Part shown: positions 15,999 to 24,494 of the stretch, piece after piece
Layout: each line of letters starts with the position of its first letter
Position numbering within the stretch: the stretch's first letter is position 1
From: Ferdinandcohnia sp036965045
Lineage (GTDB): Bacteria > Bacillota > Bacilli > Bacillales > Bacillaceae_L
Assembly (NCBI RefSeq): GCF_036965045.1
Contig: NZ_JBALOV010000026.1
Span: 1-64,000 of the forward strand
Direction of reading: 5' to 3'
DNA length: 64,000 bases
Translations under genes and position numbers: made by a program
Notes under the pieces: generated by a model
Told to the model about the DNA's origin: nothing
Seen by the model: only the letters and a program-made list of their open reading frames with translations
Database searches by the model: none

Positions 15999-17384
15999 AT
16001 GATTGAATATAAAAGACTGTTTCATGGAACTGCTTTTACAAGCCGTTCGCGTAAGGAAGTTGATGTTTTGAAGGACCATCTTTTTTGTGTGAATGAAGAT
16101 GGGATGATAAAAAAGGTGATAGGCCCCGAGCATAGTGAGTATCAGCCACTTTTAGATACGTATCAACATACAAGCAACTATCACCGGTTAACCGAAGGAC
16201 AGTATTTTTTACCAGGGTTTATTGATTTGCATGTTCATGCACCACAATGGGCTCAAGCGGGGACGGCATTGGATATTCCACTGTATGATTGGTTGAATAC
16301 ATATACATTTCCGATTGAAGCTAAATTTGAGGATATCGATTTTGCGAAAAAGGTGTATAACGAAGTCGTTCAAACGCTGCTTGCGAACGGTACGACTACA
16401 GCCCTTTATTTTGCGACCGTACATAAGGAAGCTAGTTTCCTCTTGGCTCAAATTTGTGCTGAAAAAGGTCAGCGTGGTTTAGTCGGAAAAGTGGTGATGG
16501 ATAATCCTGACCAAACGGAGGATTATTATCGTGACCTTGATACAAAGACAGCACTAACTGAAACAGAGGACTTTATTTTAGCAGTTAGGGAATTAGCAAA
16601 ATCAACAAAACAGGGAGTATATCCAGTGGTTACTCCTCGTTTTATCCCGAGCTGTACAGATGAAGCACTACAAGGCTTAGGGGAATTAGCAGTGAAATAT
16701 GATACACATATACAGTCACATTGCAGTGAAAGTGATTGGGAACATGGATATGTCAAGGAACGCTTCGGCAAAAATGATGCGTTTGCACTGAGTGACTTCG
16801 GTTTATTACGTGAAAAGTCAGTCATGGCGCATTGTAATTTTTTATCAGACAATGACGCAGATTTATTTGCTGAAAAAGGGACTGCTGTTTGTCATTGCCC
16901 TATCTCCAATGCCTATTTTGCTAATAGTGTAATTCCGATTGCACGTCTTCAATCACAAGGAGTAGAAATTGGTTTGGGCTCTGATATTTCGGGAGGTTTT
17001 TCACCAAGTCTATTTGATAATATAAAACAGGCTGTGATTTCTTCAAGAATGCTAGAAGATGGAGTGGATTCGACCTTACCGGCGAGTGAGCGAGGAGTTC
17101 CTCATTCACGAATCACACTAAATGAAGCCTTCTATTTGGCCACTGCTGGAGGTGGGGAAAGCCTGAGTTTACCTATTGGTCGCCTTGCTGAAAACTATGT
17201 GTGGGATGCACAAATCATTGATACAACCGTGGAAACAGCAAAGCTTCCACTTTACGATCCAGAAGAAAAATTACATGATATCTTTCAAAAAATCATCTAT
17301 CTCGCCCGACCAGAAAATATCCGACAAGTATGGGTGCAAGGGGAGAAAGTCTGGGACAGGGGCCTTGTCCCACTAGATATATAA
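15999..17384 (+). CDS. guaD: Guanine deaminase, amidohydrolase type
   Basis: This 461-residue amidohydrolase converts guanine to xanthine in purine salvage. Family landmarks are clear: PGFIDLHVHAPQ with the first metal histidines (about residue 72), TPRFIPSCTDEAL, a third His in QSHCSES, MAHCNFLS and the catalytic Asp in GLGSDISGG. B. subtilis uses an unrelated cytidine-deaminase-fold GuaD, so this is the E. coli/human type. The last codons coincide with a GGGACA...TGTCCC repeat (17353-17371), so the C-terminal WDRGLVP may derive from it. A strong terminator follows. Confidence 0.9.
   Translation: MIEYKRLFHGTAFTSRSRKEVDVLKDHLFCVNEDGMIKKVIGPEHSEYQPLLDTYQHTSNYHRLTEGQYFLPGFIDLHVHAPQWAQAGTALDIPLYDWLNTYTFPIEAKFEDIDFAKKVYNEVVQTLLANGTTTALYFATVHKEASFLLAQICAEKGQRGLVGKVVMDNPDQTEDYYRDLDTKTALTETEDFILAVRELAKSTKQGVYPVVTPRFIPSCTDEALQGLGELAVKYDTHIQSHCSESDWEHGYVKERFGKNDAFALSDFGLLREKSVMAHCNFLSDNDADLFAEKGTAVCHCPISNAYFANSVIPIARLQSQGVEIGLGSDISGGFSPSLFDNIKQAVISSRMLEDGVDSTLPASERGVPHSRITLNEAFYLATAGGGESLSLPIGRLAENYVWDAQIIDTTVETAKLPLYDPEEKLHDIFQKIIYLARPENIRQVWVQGEKVWDRGLVPLDI
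17353..17371 (+). repeat. GGGACA palindrome within the guaD 3' end, copy 8
   Basis: GGGACAGGGGCCTTGTCCC has perfect GGGACA and TGTCCC arms and is translated as part of the GuaD C terminus. Confidence 0.75.
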
Positions 17385-17400
17385 TGGGATCTGCAGCCAC

Positions 17401-17441
17401 AAAACATCGACAAGTGTTGGGAGCTTGTCGGTGTTTTTTTA
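17401..17441 (+). terminator. Intrinsic terminator after guaD
   Basis: AACATCGACAAG pairs with CTTGTCGGTGTT with a 9-nt loop and a run of seven T. Confidence 0.92.
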
Positions 17442-17484
17442 TCTAGAAAAAAGTGAATTTATCACAGGGTAACAAGCATGATGT

Positions 17485-17513
17485 TTGAAAAGTGGAACAA
17501 TTTCCTTTAATGT
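17485..17513 (+). promoter_or_regulatory. Sigma-A promoter of the FMN reductase gene
   Basis: TTGAAA (17485-17490), a 17-base spacer and TAATGT (17508-17513) lie 42 bases before the start codon. Confidence 0.65.
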
Positions 17514-17555
17514 AGTTATATTAATGATTTTTAACTCACATGGGAGGCAATAGGT

Positions 17556-18104
17556 ATGAACATCGTAACACTCGTAGGCAGTTTAAGAAAAGATTCATTT
17601 AATATGCAAGTGGCTAAGACTATGCAGGAACGATACAAGGATAAGCTTACTATGCAAATTGCTGATATTGGGGCTTTACCTCATTTTAATCAAGACGATG
17701 AGCTAGATCCGCCACAGGCTGTAAAGGATTTCAAAACATCGATTGCTAATGCGGATGCTGTTATTATTATTACACCTGAATACAATTGGTCTGTGCCTGG
17801 TGTGTTAAAGAATGCCTTGGATTGGACTTCACGCGGTGAAAAAGTATTGATCGGTAAGAAAGTTATGACACTTGGTGCAACTCCCGGGATGATGGGAACC
17901 CTTCGTGCCCAATTGCACTTACGGGATATTTTAGTAGCACCGGGTATACAGGCAGAGATTCTTCCTCCTGGTACAAATGAGATTTTGATCAATTTTGCAA
18001 GTCAAAAAATAGACGAACAAACTGGTCAATTGGCTGATGAAACAACACTAAGCTTCCTAGATAGTAAAGTCGAAGCGTTTGTTGATTTTGTGAAGGCGAA
18101 GTAG
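17556..18104 (+). CDS. NAD(P)H-dependent FMN reductase
   Basis: This 182-residue flavodoxin-fold enzyme has the FMN phosphate-binding loop GSLRKDSFN at residues 9-17 and the TPEYNWSVPGVLKNALDW signature at about 78-95 of the YieF/ChrR/azoreductase group. Such proteins reduce quinones, azo dyes, chromate or free flavin. GGGAGGC lies nine bases before the ATG. A luciferase-like monooxygenase follows on the same strand and could use reduced FMN supplied by it, but a pair of palindromic repeats separates the two. Confidence 0.88.
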   Translation: MNIVTLVGSLRKDSFNMQVAKTMQERYKDKLTMQIADIGALPHFNQDDELDPPQAVKDFKTSIANADAVIIITPEYNWSVPGVLKNALDWTSRGEKVLIGKKVMTLGATPGMMGTLRAQLHLRDILVAPGIQAEILPPGTNEILINFASQKIDEQTGQLADETTLSFLDSKVEAFVDFVKAK

Positions 18105-18105
18105 G

Positions 18106-18175
18106 GGCAGTGGGACAGGTCCACTGTCCCGCCATTTTTTACAGGGGCATGGAACCTTCGTCCCTACGAGAAAGG
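18106..18175 (+). repeat. Two GGGACA-family palindromes, copy 9
   Basis: GTGGGACAGGTCCACTGTCC is followed by C at about 18110-18130, and GGCATGGAACCTTCGTCCC lies near 18145-18165. The second is placed at the next gene's ribosome site. Confidence 0.68.
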
Positions 18176-18188
18176 AGTATAGAAGAAT

Positions 18189-19184
18189 ATGAGATTAAGT
18201 GTGCTTGATCAAGCGCCAATTACGAAAGGGAACTCTCCAGCGGGTGCGTTAAAGAAGGCGGAAGAACTTGCAATCTTGGCAGATGAATTAGGCTATTATA
18301 GGATGTGGATGGCAGAACATCATGGGACGGGTTCATATGCAAGCTCGGCTCCTGAGATTTCTGTAGCACATTTGGCGGCGAAAACAGAGCGCATCCGTAT
18401 CGGAACGGGTGGAGTGATGATGATGCATTACTCACCATTGAAGCTTACAGAGGTGTTCAAAACACTAAGTTCCTATTCTCCAGGTAGAATTGACTTTGGA
18501 GTTGGCCGTGCACCTGGTGGAGATCAATATGCCATCTATGCGTTATCGGAAGGTCGGCAGCCGATGGTAAATAATATGTACGAAAAATTTGAGCTTGCCT
18601 TGCAAATGTTGAAAGACGAGGTCCCTGATCATCCGCTCTATAAACATACCATTGCAACACCTTCCCAGGTTGTTTTACCAGAAGCGTGGTTGCTTGGTTC
18701 GACTGGAAACAGTGCTGTCATGGCAGGACGGATGGGGGTTGGCTACTCCTTTGCCCAGTTTTTTAACGGGGAAATGACGAAGGATATTCTTGCTTTATAT
18801 AAACAAGAATTTAAACCAACCGTTTTTATGGAAAAGCCAGAGATCACCGTTTCCTATATGGTAACTGTTGCAGAAACAGAAGAGGAAGCCGAATTTGAAG
18901 CATTACCCCATGATATTGCACGTCTTTGGTTAATGAAAGGGAAGCTTGGACAGGTGTTAACACCCGAAGAAGCGCAAAGCTATCCATTAACCGAAGTCGA
19001 ACAAATGACCATTCAGGAAAACCGGAAAAAGCTTCACTTGGTCGGATCAGCCAAAGCTATTGCTGAAAAACTGCAACAGGAGCAGAAAGAGTACGGCTTT
19101 GATGAAGCGATGATTTGCAGCATCCCACATTCACAGGAAAAACGTTTGAATGTATATCGATTGTTAGCTAAAGAATTATTATAA
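18189..19184 (+). CDS. LLM-class flavin-dependent oxidoreductase
   Basis: This 331-residue TIM-barrel protein belongs to the bacterial-luciferase-like family (YceB/YhbW/YvbT group). It begins with LSVLDQAPI and carries WMAEHHG at about residue 41, IRIGTGGVMM and SPGRIDFGVGRAPGGD, all hallmarks of this subgroup. These enzymes use reduced FMN to oxygenate an organic substrate that is mostly unknown. GAAAGGAG precedes the ATG. The FMN reductase upstream is a plausible partner. Confidence 0.88.
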   Translation: MRLSVLDQAPITKGNSPAGALKKAEELAILADELGYYRMWMAEHHGTGSYASSAPEISVAHLAAKTERIRIGTGGVMMMHYSPLKLTEVFKTLSSYSPGRIDFGVGRAPGGDQYAIYALSEGRQPMVNNMYEKFELALQMLKDEVPDHPLYKHTIATPSQVVLPEAWLLGSTGNSAVMAGRMGVGYSFAQFFNGEMTKDILALYKQEFKPTVFMEKPEITVSYMVTVAETEEEAEFEALPHDIARLWLMKGKLGQVLTPEEAQSYPLTEVEQMTIQENRKKLHLVGSAKAIAEKLQQEQKEYGFDEAMICSIPHSQEKRLNVYRLLAKELL

Positions 19185-19228
19185 AAGAAGCGTCTGCCCT
19201 CTGAAGAAATGAGGTGCAGGCGCTATTT
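19185..19228 (+). terminator. Terminator-like hairpin after the LLM gene
   Basis: GCGTCTGCCCTC pairs with GAGGTGCAGGCGC, allowing one wobble and one bulge. Only a weak T tail follows. Confidence 0.55.
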
Positions 19229-19350
19229 GTATTGATAGGTCTTGTGAACAGCATTCACTTTTAGTTGGACCCAGAATAAAAAACTCATCCAAAATGCAAT
19301 CTATTAAAGACAAACAGGAGAAGAAAGCGCATTTGAAAGGATGTGAGTCC

Positions 19351-19788
19351 TTGAAGGACAAGGAGATTGTGGTTGAAGAACTTAATACCTTATTAAGAGG
19401 AACGTATATGGGGATTCGTGCTTTTGAGCATCATATTCAAAATCTAGACGAGCCTGAACTGAAGCAAACATTTCAAACGATCCAACAGGAAGCCAAGATG
19501 AATGCGCAAAAGTTAGCAGAGCGGATTCAGAATTTACATGGAGTTCCTGCAGAAAGCGAGGGCTTTTCCGGGAAAATCCACAGTACCATGCACAAAATGA
19601 TGCTTTCCGATGAAACAGAAAAGATTATGAAGGATGCCTTAAAAGGCTTAGAAAAATATGGTGTGGAATACTCAGAAGAACTTGTGAAGGGTGACCTGGA
19701 TCCAGAAAGTAAAAAAGTTGCCGAAGAAGTAATTGATACAAGTCGTAGACACGCAGAAGTAATTCGAAACATATTAAAGCAATTGTAA
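19351..19788 (+). CDS. DUF2383 (ferritin-like helical) protein
   Basis: This protein of about 145 residues is almost entirely helical and acidic/lysine-rich. It starts with a helix containing LNTLLRGTYMGIRAFEHHI, then EAKMNAQKLAERI, matching the DUF2383 ferritin-like group. The function is not established. The TTG at 19351 is preferred because AAAGGA lies nine bases before it; an ATG at 19294 has no site. Confidence in the exact start is low. It is followed by a compact terminator. Confidence 0.68.
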   Translation: MKDKEIVVEELNTLLRGTYMGIRAFEHHIQNLDEPELKQTFQTIQQEAKMNAQKLAERIQNLHGVPAESEGFSGKIHSTMHKMMLSDETEKIMKDALKGLEKYGVEYSEELVKGDLDPESKKVAEEVIDTSRRHAEVIRNILKQL

Positions 19789-19798
19789 TGGCGAATGA

Positions 19799-19830
19799 CG
19801 AACACACTCATCGAAGTGTGTTTTTTTATG
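19799..19830 (+). terminator. Intrinsic terminator after DUF2383 gene
   Basis: AACACACT pairs with AGTGTGTT and a T7 run follows. Confidence 0.85.
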
Positions 19831-19861
19831 TAAAAAGACAGCCTTATCAGAAGACTGTCTC
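19830..19861 (-). terminator. Intrinsic terminator of the AhpD-like gene
   Basis: On the minus strand AGACAGTCTT and AAGGCTGTCT form a stem followed by TTTTT. Confidence 0.75.
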
Positions 19862-19875
19862 AGGTATCAAAGGTT

Positions 19876-20241
19876 CTATTGCTTCAATTGATTCAATTCC
19901 TCAATACTATCTTGAACAAGAGTTACAGCTTGACTCATCGCAGCACCACCACCAAAAGCCGCAGTTACACCGATTGTTTCAAGGATTTCCTCTTCGGAAC
20001 ATCCTTGATCCAAGCAGCCTTTTGTGTGATAAATAATACAATATTCATCCTGTGAATAGATGCTAATACCTAGAGCAATCAGTTGTTTTTGCTTTTGAGA
20101 TAAGACCCCTTCTTTAAAGCATTCCTCAGTAAAAGCGTTATATAGTTCAGCTAGCTTTGGCATTTTTTTTGTAAAGACGCCAACACCGGTTTTATAGTCA
20201 AGAAGGGCAGCCTCTGTTGAATTTCTTGCTTCATATTCCAT
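19876..20241 (-). CDS. Carboxymuconolactone decarboxylase (AhpD-like) family protein
   Basis: This 121-residue all-helical protein has the family core DEYCIIYHTKGCLDQG at about residues 65-80. AhpD-type proteins use CxxC for peroxide defence, but here only one Cys precedes the His, with the second Cys four residues after it. This is closer to YurZ-type members of unclear activity. GAGGTGACCC precedes the ATG. It is followed by its own terminator and preceded closely by a 44-residue gene on the same strand. Confidence 0.85.
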   Translation of the reverse strand: MEYEARNSTEAALLDYKTGVGVFTKKMPKLAELYNAFTEECFKEGVLSQKQKQLIALGISIYSQDEYCIIYHTKGCLDQGCSEEEILETIGVTAAFGGGAAMSQAVTLVQDSIEELNQLKQ

Positions 20242-20261
20242 AACTGGGTCACCTCATTTTA

Positions 20262-20396
20262 TTATTTTGCACCTTTTGCGTTAGGATCTACGCTATTGCC
20301 TCCATAGTCTGGTACATGGCTTGCATGTTCTTCATGATATCTTGAACCTGAGCCTACTTCACTGTTGCGTTGTTTGTTCTTTTTTTGCTTTGCCAT
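20262..20396 (-). CDS. Small hydrophilic protein, 44 residues
   Basis: This short gene encodes a lysine-rich N terminus (MAKQKKNKQRN) then a Gly, Ser and His-rich part ending in DPNAKGAK, with no hydrophobic segment. AGAGGTGAAAGAG precedes the ATG, a good ribosome site. The composition is like small acid-soluble spore proteins, and spore photoproduct lyase lies immediately upstream on the same strand, but no known Ssp is recognised. A spore role is an inference only. Confidence 0.7.
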   Translation of the reverse strand: MAKQKKNKQRNSEVGSGSRYHEEHASHVPDYGGNSVDPNAKGAK

Positions 20397-20417
20397 CTCT
20401 TTCACCTCTGTGTTTTG

Positions 20418-20449
20418 TTTGGGACAATGTCCTGTCCCTGTGTCCCAAA
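20418..20449. repeat. GGGACA palindrome, copy 10
   Basis: TTTGGGACAATGTCC is followed by TGTCCCTGTGTCCCAAA. The outer TTTGGGAC and GTCCCAAA arms pair perfectly. Confidence 0.72.
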
Positions 20450-20479
20450 GGACCTGGTCGTAAGTATTGTTACCTTGGT

Positions 20480-21505
20480 TTATGTGAAGTATTCTAGTTT
20501 TGCTTCTGGGAAGAATTTTTCCATGTAGGCATATAGATGTTGTTTAATATCTTCTTCTTCGTCTTTTTGATAAATGTATTTTCCGATTCCGTATTTCCCC
20601 CATTTATATCTTCTTTTTTCTTCATCCAATTCTAATTTGGTCATGGGGTAGTTTTTTTCAATTACTCTTTTGGCCGGTTTTGTAAAGCGGTGTTGGATGA
20701 ATTCAAAGGTTAAGTCCTTTTTTGCTTCCGGTGGCAGCTCAGCCTCTAATCGTTCAAACATTTTGTAGTACCCTTCTTCCCATCCTTCATGAAGATAAAT
20801 AGGGGCTACGATAAATCCAAGAGGGTAACCGGCTCTTGCGACTTTACCTGCTGCTTCAATTCTTTTTTCTAAAGGGGATGTCCCAGGCTCGAAATTTTTC
20901 ACGATATAATCCGCATTTACACTGAAACGAAATCTTGTTTTACCATTGTGTTTGGCATCAAGTAAGTGATCCACATGATGGAATTTCGTTACAAATCTTA
21001 ATTTACCAAACTCAGATGTGCCGAAGTGCTCGATCGCGCGTTTTAGGGTATGCGTTAAATGGTCAATCCCCACAATGTCTGATGTACAGGATGCCTCAAA
21101 TCTCGTGATTTCAGGAGCGCGTTCTTTCATATATTGATCAGCCGCATCAAGAATGTCATCGACATTTACATATGTACGAATGTATGGCTTTGTTCCCATC
21201 GTTGTTTGCAAGTAACAATAATGACAATGGCCCATGCATCCCGTAGCAAAGGGGATGGCGTACTCTGCTGAAGGCTTTGACGTATCAAATTTAAGCGTCT
21301 TTCGAATTCCGACAACAAGTGTTGATTTCGCAACCCGATATTTTTGAAAGTCATTATCACCTGGTAAGTTTCTAACCTGGTTATGGGAAGTTGTATACCG
21401 AATTTCCACATCCATCTTTTCAAACTTTTCAAGAAGTTGTTTTCCTAACGGGTAATCTAATGCTTTTGGTTCAAAATAGATGAGTTTTGGATTAAATGGC
21501 TTCAT
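20480..21505 (-). CDS. splB: Spore photoproduct lyase
   Basis: This 341-residue radical-SAM enzyme directly reverses the spore-specific thymine photoproduct during germination. The cluster ligands are Cys90, Cys94 and Cys97 (GCMGHCHYC), and Cys140 in EASCTSD matches the hydrogen-donor Cys141 of B. subtilis, one residue out of register. Length equals the family norm. It overlaps splA by four bases (ATGA-type junction), so the two are translationally coupled. The next block to the right encodes two more UV-repair enzymes. Confidence 0.96.
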   Translation of the reverse strand: MKPFNPKLIYFEPKALDYPLGKQLLEKFEKMDVEIRYTTSHNQVRNLPGDNDFQKYRVAKSTLVVGIRKTLKFDTSKPSAEYAIPFATGCMGHCHYCYLQTTMGTKPYIRTYVNVDDILDAADQYMKERAPEITRFEASCTSDIVGIDHLTHTLKRAIEHFGTSEFGKLRFVTKFHHVDHLLDAKHNGKTRFRFSVNADYIVKNFEPGTSPLEKRIEAAGKVARAGYPLGFIVAPIYLHEGWEEGYYKMFERLEAELPPEAKKDLTFEFIQHRFTKPAKRVIEKNYPMTKLELDEEKRRYKWGKYGIGKYIYQKDEEEDIKQHLYAYMEKFFPEAKLEYFT

Positions 21506-21741
21506 TCCAATGTCCCCTCTGAAAGCTCACCATAGTAATACTCATAGGCTTGGTTTGCTTCTTCTTCTGTTGAATAAACAGCGACCTCATCCGATAACGG
21601 ATAATACGTTTCATACAAAAATAGCGCTAACTCATTCGGCCTCTCAGGGTGATTCACCACAGCTGCAGCCTGTATATTGGCTACATCCTGAGTATGGGGA
21701 TTGCGATAAAATACATAGACAACATCTCCCGGTTGATACAT
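21502..21741 (-). CDS. splA: Spl operon regulator SplA
   Basis: This 79-residue protein matches SplA, the TRAP-like negative regulator of the B. subtilis spl operon. It starts MYQPGDVVYVFYRNPHTQ and has an acidic, tyrosine-rich tail. AAGGTGATG precedes the ATG. It is the first gene of the splAB unit. In B. subtilis this operon is made in the forespore under sigma-G; a clear sigma-G promoter was not recognised here. Confidence 0.93.
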   Translation of the reverse strand: MYQPGDVVYVFYRNPHTQDVANIQAAAVVNHPERPNELALFLYETYYPLSDEVAVYSTEEEANQAYEYYYGELSEGTLE

Positions 21742-21913
21742 GTAACATCACCTTTTCAATTTTTATCAAAGCGTAAAGATCGTTTTTCTCATTTTTTCAT
21801 TTCTTCCTTGAAGTTATGTCTACTTGTTTATGGAAAATTGGGTTCCATGTATGTTAAAACGTTATTTTGAAAATAATACCAGTAGTAACTATGATAATTT
21901 GAGGTGAATAGGT

Positions 21914-22339
21914 GTGATTGCATTAAATTCGGTAATAGAGGGGAAAAAGGCTAATTTTGGTGCTGTTCGCGATATTTTTGATTCGCACGGTTGCAGTTTT
22001 TGCAGTAATTTTGAATATGACCAAGGGAAATTCGATGCCGTGTTAAATCGTGAAAATGGTGAAACGATTTATTTGCGTGTTCCTTTTTTCGTTGTTGACG
22101 GAGTGCTGGATCATTCAAGTGCTCACATTCAATTTGGGACGCCGTATGTGATAAAGCATATCGTGAATTACGGGTTAGACTATGACCAAAACTCTTTTGT
22201 TACAGCAACTACTGGACTCGATCAATTCCAAACACCACTTGATAAGGACGGACAAATATCAGATAAAAGCCGATGGGAACAAGCTGGTGTTGAAGTGGTA
22301 GAACGTATTTACAACTCGATGAGAGACTTAGTATCGTAA
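21914..22339 (+). CDS. yugN: YugN-like family protein
   Basis: This 141-residue soluble protein matches the YugN-like family of Bacillaceae. It starts MIALNSVIEGKKANF and has the central GETIYLRVPFFVVDGVLD and GTPYVIKHIV stretches. Function unknown; the fold is probably alpha/beta. GAGGTG precedes the GTG start at 21914. It lies between two UV-repair units but on the opposite strand and ends in a shared hairpin. Confidence 0.8.
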   Translation: MIALNSVIEGKKANFGAVRDIFDSHGCSFCSNFEYDQGKFDAVLNRENGETIYLRVPFFVVDGVLDHSSAHIQFGTPYVIKHIVNYGLDYDQNSFVTATTGLDQFQTPLDKDGQISDKSRWEQAGVEVVERIYNSMRDLVS

Positions 22340-22372
22340 AATGGGACGAAGCTTTTTCGTCCCATTTATTAC
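22337..22372. terminator. Bidirectional terminator between yugN and uvsE
   Basis: AAATGGGACGAA pairs with TTCGTCCCATTT around a short loop. Its stem contains GGGACG/CGTCCC, so it resembles the repeat family. Confidence 0.85.
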
Positions 22373-23334
22373 TTCAAATAAAATGAAGAGCCATCAATGA
22401 TTTCTACGTCACCCCTCATTTTGATTTCTTCCATTAGTTTAAAAAGGGCTGCGTCTTTTTGCTTAGCTTCAATCATACAGTCAATTTGTGGAACGCTTCC
22501 TTTTATTTCGTGTAAAAATGTAAAAAACATCTCGATATCCACATAGTCTGAATGATGACGAAAGGTTTCTTTGCTTTTTGGACTTGAAATATGCATTTTG
22601 ATTGGAAGTGGGGATTGCTTCCATGTTTGGACCACTCGATCCCACTGATTTTCCCAATTTGGGTTTTGGTGATGGGCTAGGTGGTGGTGATAATCAAAAA
22701 CAAGTGGAATATTTAATTTTTCACACAGGTAAAGTGTATCTTCCATGGTAAAGGATGTATCATCATTTTCAAGCATGATCATGTTTTGAATTTTTGCCGG
22801 GACGTCCATCCAATTTGTAACGAACCGTTCGAGTGAAACATCCGTTTCTTTATAATTGCCACCGACATGCATTACGCAGCGATGGGTAGGCTGAATCCCC
22901 ATTGCTTTCAATAGAAGATAATGAAGCTTTAAGGTATGTATTGAGTTTTTTAAAATTTCAACTTTAGGTGAGTTAATCAGAACAAAGTGATCCGGATGAA
23001 AATCAATCCGAATTCCATGTTCGTTCGCAAAATCTCCAATTTCGCGAAGACTCGATTTTAGTGGTTTGATATAATTCCAGTCCAGAAGCTCTTCATGATT
23101 GGCTAATGGGATGAGACGCGAGGTTAGCCGGTAAAAATGAATCTCAGATGCAGCATTATGCTTCAACAGTCGTAACGTATTGTGTAGATTTGTTAGAGCA
23201 ATCCTTTCCAACTTATGAATCGCTGCTTCACGATCTTCAATTTTTTGAAATTGAGCGAATGTCATTGTTTTTGAAGGGGAAGCATTCTTTAGTTCCATAC
23301 TCATTGCCACATATCCAAGCCGGACCATTGTCAC
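22369..23334 (-). CDS. uvsE: UV DNA damage endonuclease, paralogue 1
   Basis: This 321-residue TIM-barrel nuclease nicks DNA beside pyrimidine dimers and 6-4 products to start alternative excision repair. Metal-site motifs are intact: VMHVGG, LENDD, FDYHHH, KMHISSPKS, HSDY and IEAKQK near the C terminus. The N-terminal ASPSKTMTF is a family hallmark. GAGGTG lies seven bases before the GTG at 23334; an ATG at 23328 is possible. It lies directly downstream of a second full-length uvsE with a repeat between them. Confidence 0.93.
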   Translation of the reverse strand: MTMVRLGYVAMSMELKNASPSKTMTFAQFQKIEDREAAIHKLERIALTNLHNTLRLLKHNAASEIHFYRLTSRLIPLANHEELLDWNYIKPLKSSLREIGDFANEHGIRIDFHPDHFVLINSPKVEILKNSIHTLKLHYLLLKAMGIQPTHRCVMHVGGNYKETDVSLERFVTNWMDVPAKIQNMIMLENDDTSFTMEDTLYLCEKLNIPLVFDYHHHLAHHQNPNWENQWDRVVQTWKQSPLPIKMHISSPKSKETFRHHSDYVDIEMFFTFLHEIKGSVPQIDCMIEAKQKDAALFKLMEEIKMRGDVEIIDGSSFYLK

Positions 23335-23368
23335 CGGAACTCACCTCACTTATTTTTCATTCAATCCT

Positions 23369-23399
23369 AGGACAGTGGACCTGTCCCTTCGTCCTTACC
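23369..23399 (+). repeat. GGGACA-family palindrome, copy 11
   Basis: AGGACAGTGGACCTGTCCC is followed by TTCGTCC. It lies between the two uvsE genes and reaches the stop codon of the second. Confidence 0.65.
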
Positions 23400-24348
23400 A
23401 CTCGACCGTTGAACTAGATATTCGTTTTACTCCTCTAATGGACGAGATGTCTTCGATAAGTCTGTGCATGGCCAGGTTTTTTTGCTTTGCTTCAATCATG
23501 ATATCGAAGTCTTGATTGAGGTCTTTGGCCATTTTTAAAAATGGCATGATAAAGTCTAAGGACACAAAATCGGCATGGGAACGATAGGCTTTATCTGATT
23601 TTGGTGATGAAATATGAACTTTTGGTACTGTTGGTTTGTGGTCCCATGTTCGAAAAATACGCGCTAAAAAGAGTGTAAGATCGACTCCTTCGCTGTTTGC
23701 CATATGGTGATGGTAATCAAGAATCATCGGAATGCTTTCTTGTTCGCAGACGATAAGTGTTTCCTCCACATTGTACGTCTTATCATCATTTTCAAGTGTC
23801 ATTTGTTTTTTGATTTCAATAGGTAGTTTCTTAAGGTTTTGATGGAATCGCAGGAGCGATGTTTCTTTGTCTCCATAGGCGCCACCAATATGTATATTTA
23901 GGATTCCTTGTTCAAGCGCATTCAGTGCTTTCAGCATTTTAAAATGAAATTTCATATCCATTACAGCATTGATCGTCACTTCTTCTCTTGGACTCGTGAA
24001 AAGAGTGAATTGATTCGGGTGAAAGCTCACTCTCATCTTATATTGATGAATGAGTTGTCCAAGCTCTTCCCATTCATTTTTGAAGGGAGTTATAAAGTCC
24101 CACAATACTTCTGGATGAGTGGCTAAGGGAACGAGTGAGCTTGAAAGCCGATAGACTTCAATTTCATGTGCAATATTATAGTGGAGAATCCTTTTAGTAT
24201 GAACTAAATTCTGTGCGGTAACGAATTTAAGCTTTTCCATTCGCTCCTCTTTGGGGAGTGCGGCATACCGTGTAAAGGTTAATGATTTAGACGGACTTGC
24301 ATCCCACAAGCCTAATGCATTCGCAACATAACCAAATCGAATTCGCAT
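23395..24348 (-). CDS. uvsE: UV DNA damage endonuclease, paralogue 2
   Basis: This 317-residue paralogue of the neighbouring UvsE keeps the whole metal-binding set: NIHIGG, LENDD, LDYHHH, KVHISSPKS, HADF and IEAKQK. The N-terminal ASPSKSLTF is also present. The ATG at 24348 follows TGAGGG; the in-frame ATG at 24360 overlaps that site. It shares many motifs with paralogue 1 but differs through the linkers, so the duplication is old rather than recent. It probably shares a transcript with paralogue 1. Confidence 0.93.
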   Translation of the reverse strand: MRIRFGYVANALGLWDASPSKSLTFTRYAALPKEERMEKLKFVTAQNLVHTKRILHYNIAHEIEVYRLSSSLVPLATHPEVLWDFITPFKNEWEELGQLIHQYKMRVSFHPNQFTLFTSPREEVTINAVMDMKFHFKMLKALNALEQGILNIHIGGAYGDKETSLLRFHQNLKKLPIEIKKQMTLENDDKTYNVEETLIVCEQESIPMILDYHHHMANSEGVDLTLFLARIFRTWDHKPTVPKVHISSPKSDKAYRSHADFVSLDFIMPFLKMAKDLNQDFDIMIEAKQKNLAMHRLIEDISSIRGVKRISSSTVEW

Positions 24349-24410
24349 GTTTACCCTCATTTGTGACGAGAGTCAGTCTCCGCGTCTCATTTTTTATTTG
24401 TTCTCAGGAA

Positions 24411-24430
24411 AAAGGACCTGTCCCTCTTAC
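24411..24430 (+). repeat. Partial GGGACA-family repeat, copy 12
   Basis: AAGGACCTGTCCCTCTTACC keeps only the right half of the consensus. Confidence 0.4.
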
Positions 24431-24494
24431 CGATTGTTTTGTTATATTTAATGTAAGGAGAATAAGCTGTTATTATACAGATTTTTTTGGGGAG

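Noticed and set aside
22337..22372. GGGACG...CGTCCC hairpin as another copy of the palindrome family
   Set aside because: It is a simple terminator stem between convergent genes without the internal ACCTGTCC part.
24297..24494. 66-codon N-terminal extension of the membrane-anchored protein
   Set aside because: It overlaps the neighbouring uvsE start region, has no ribosome site, and the membrane anchor begins after the double ATG.
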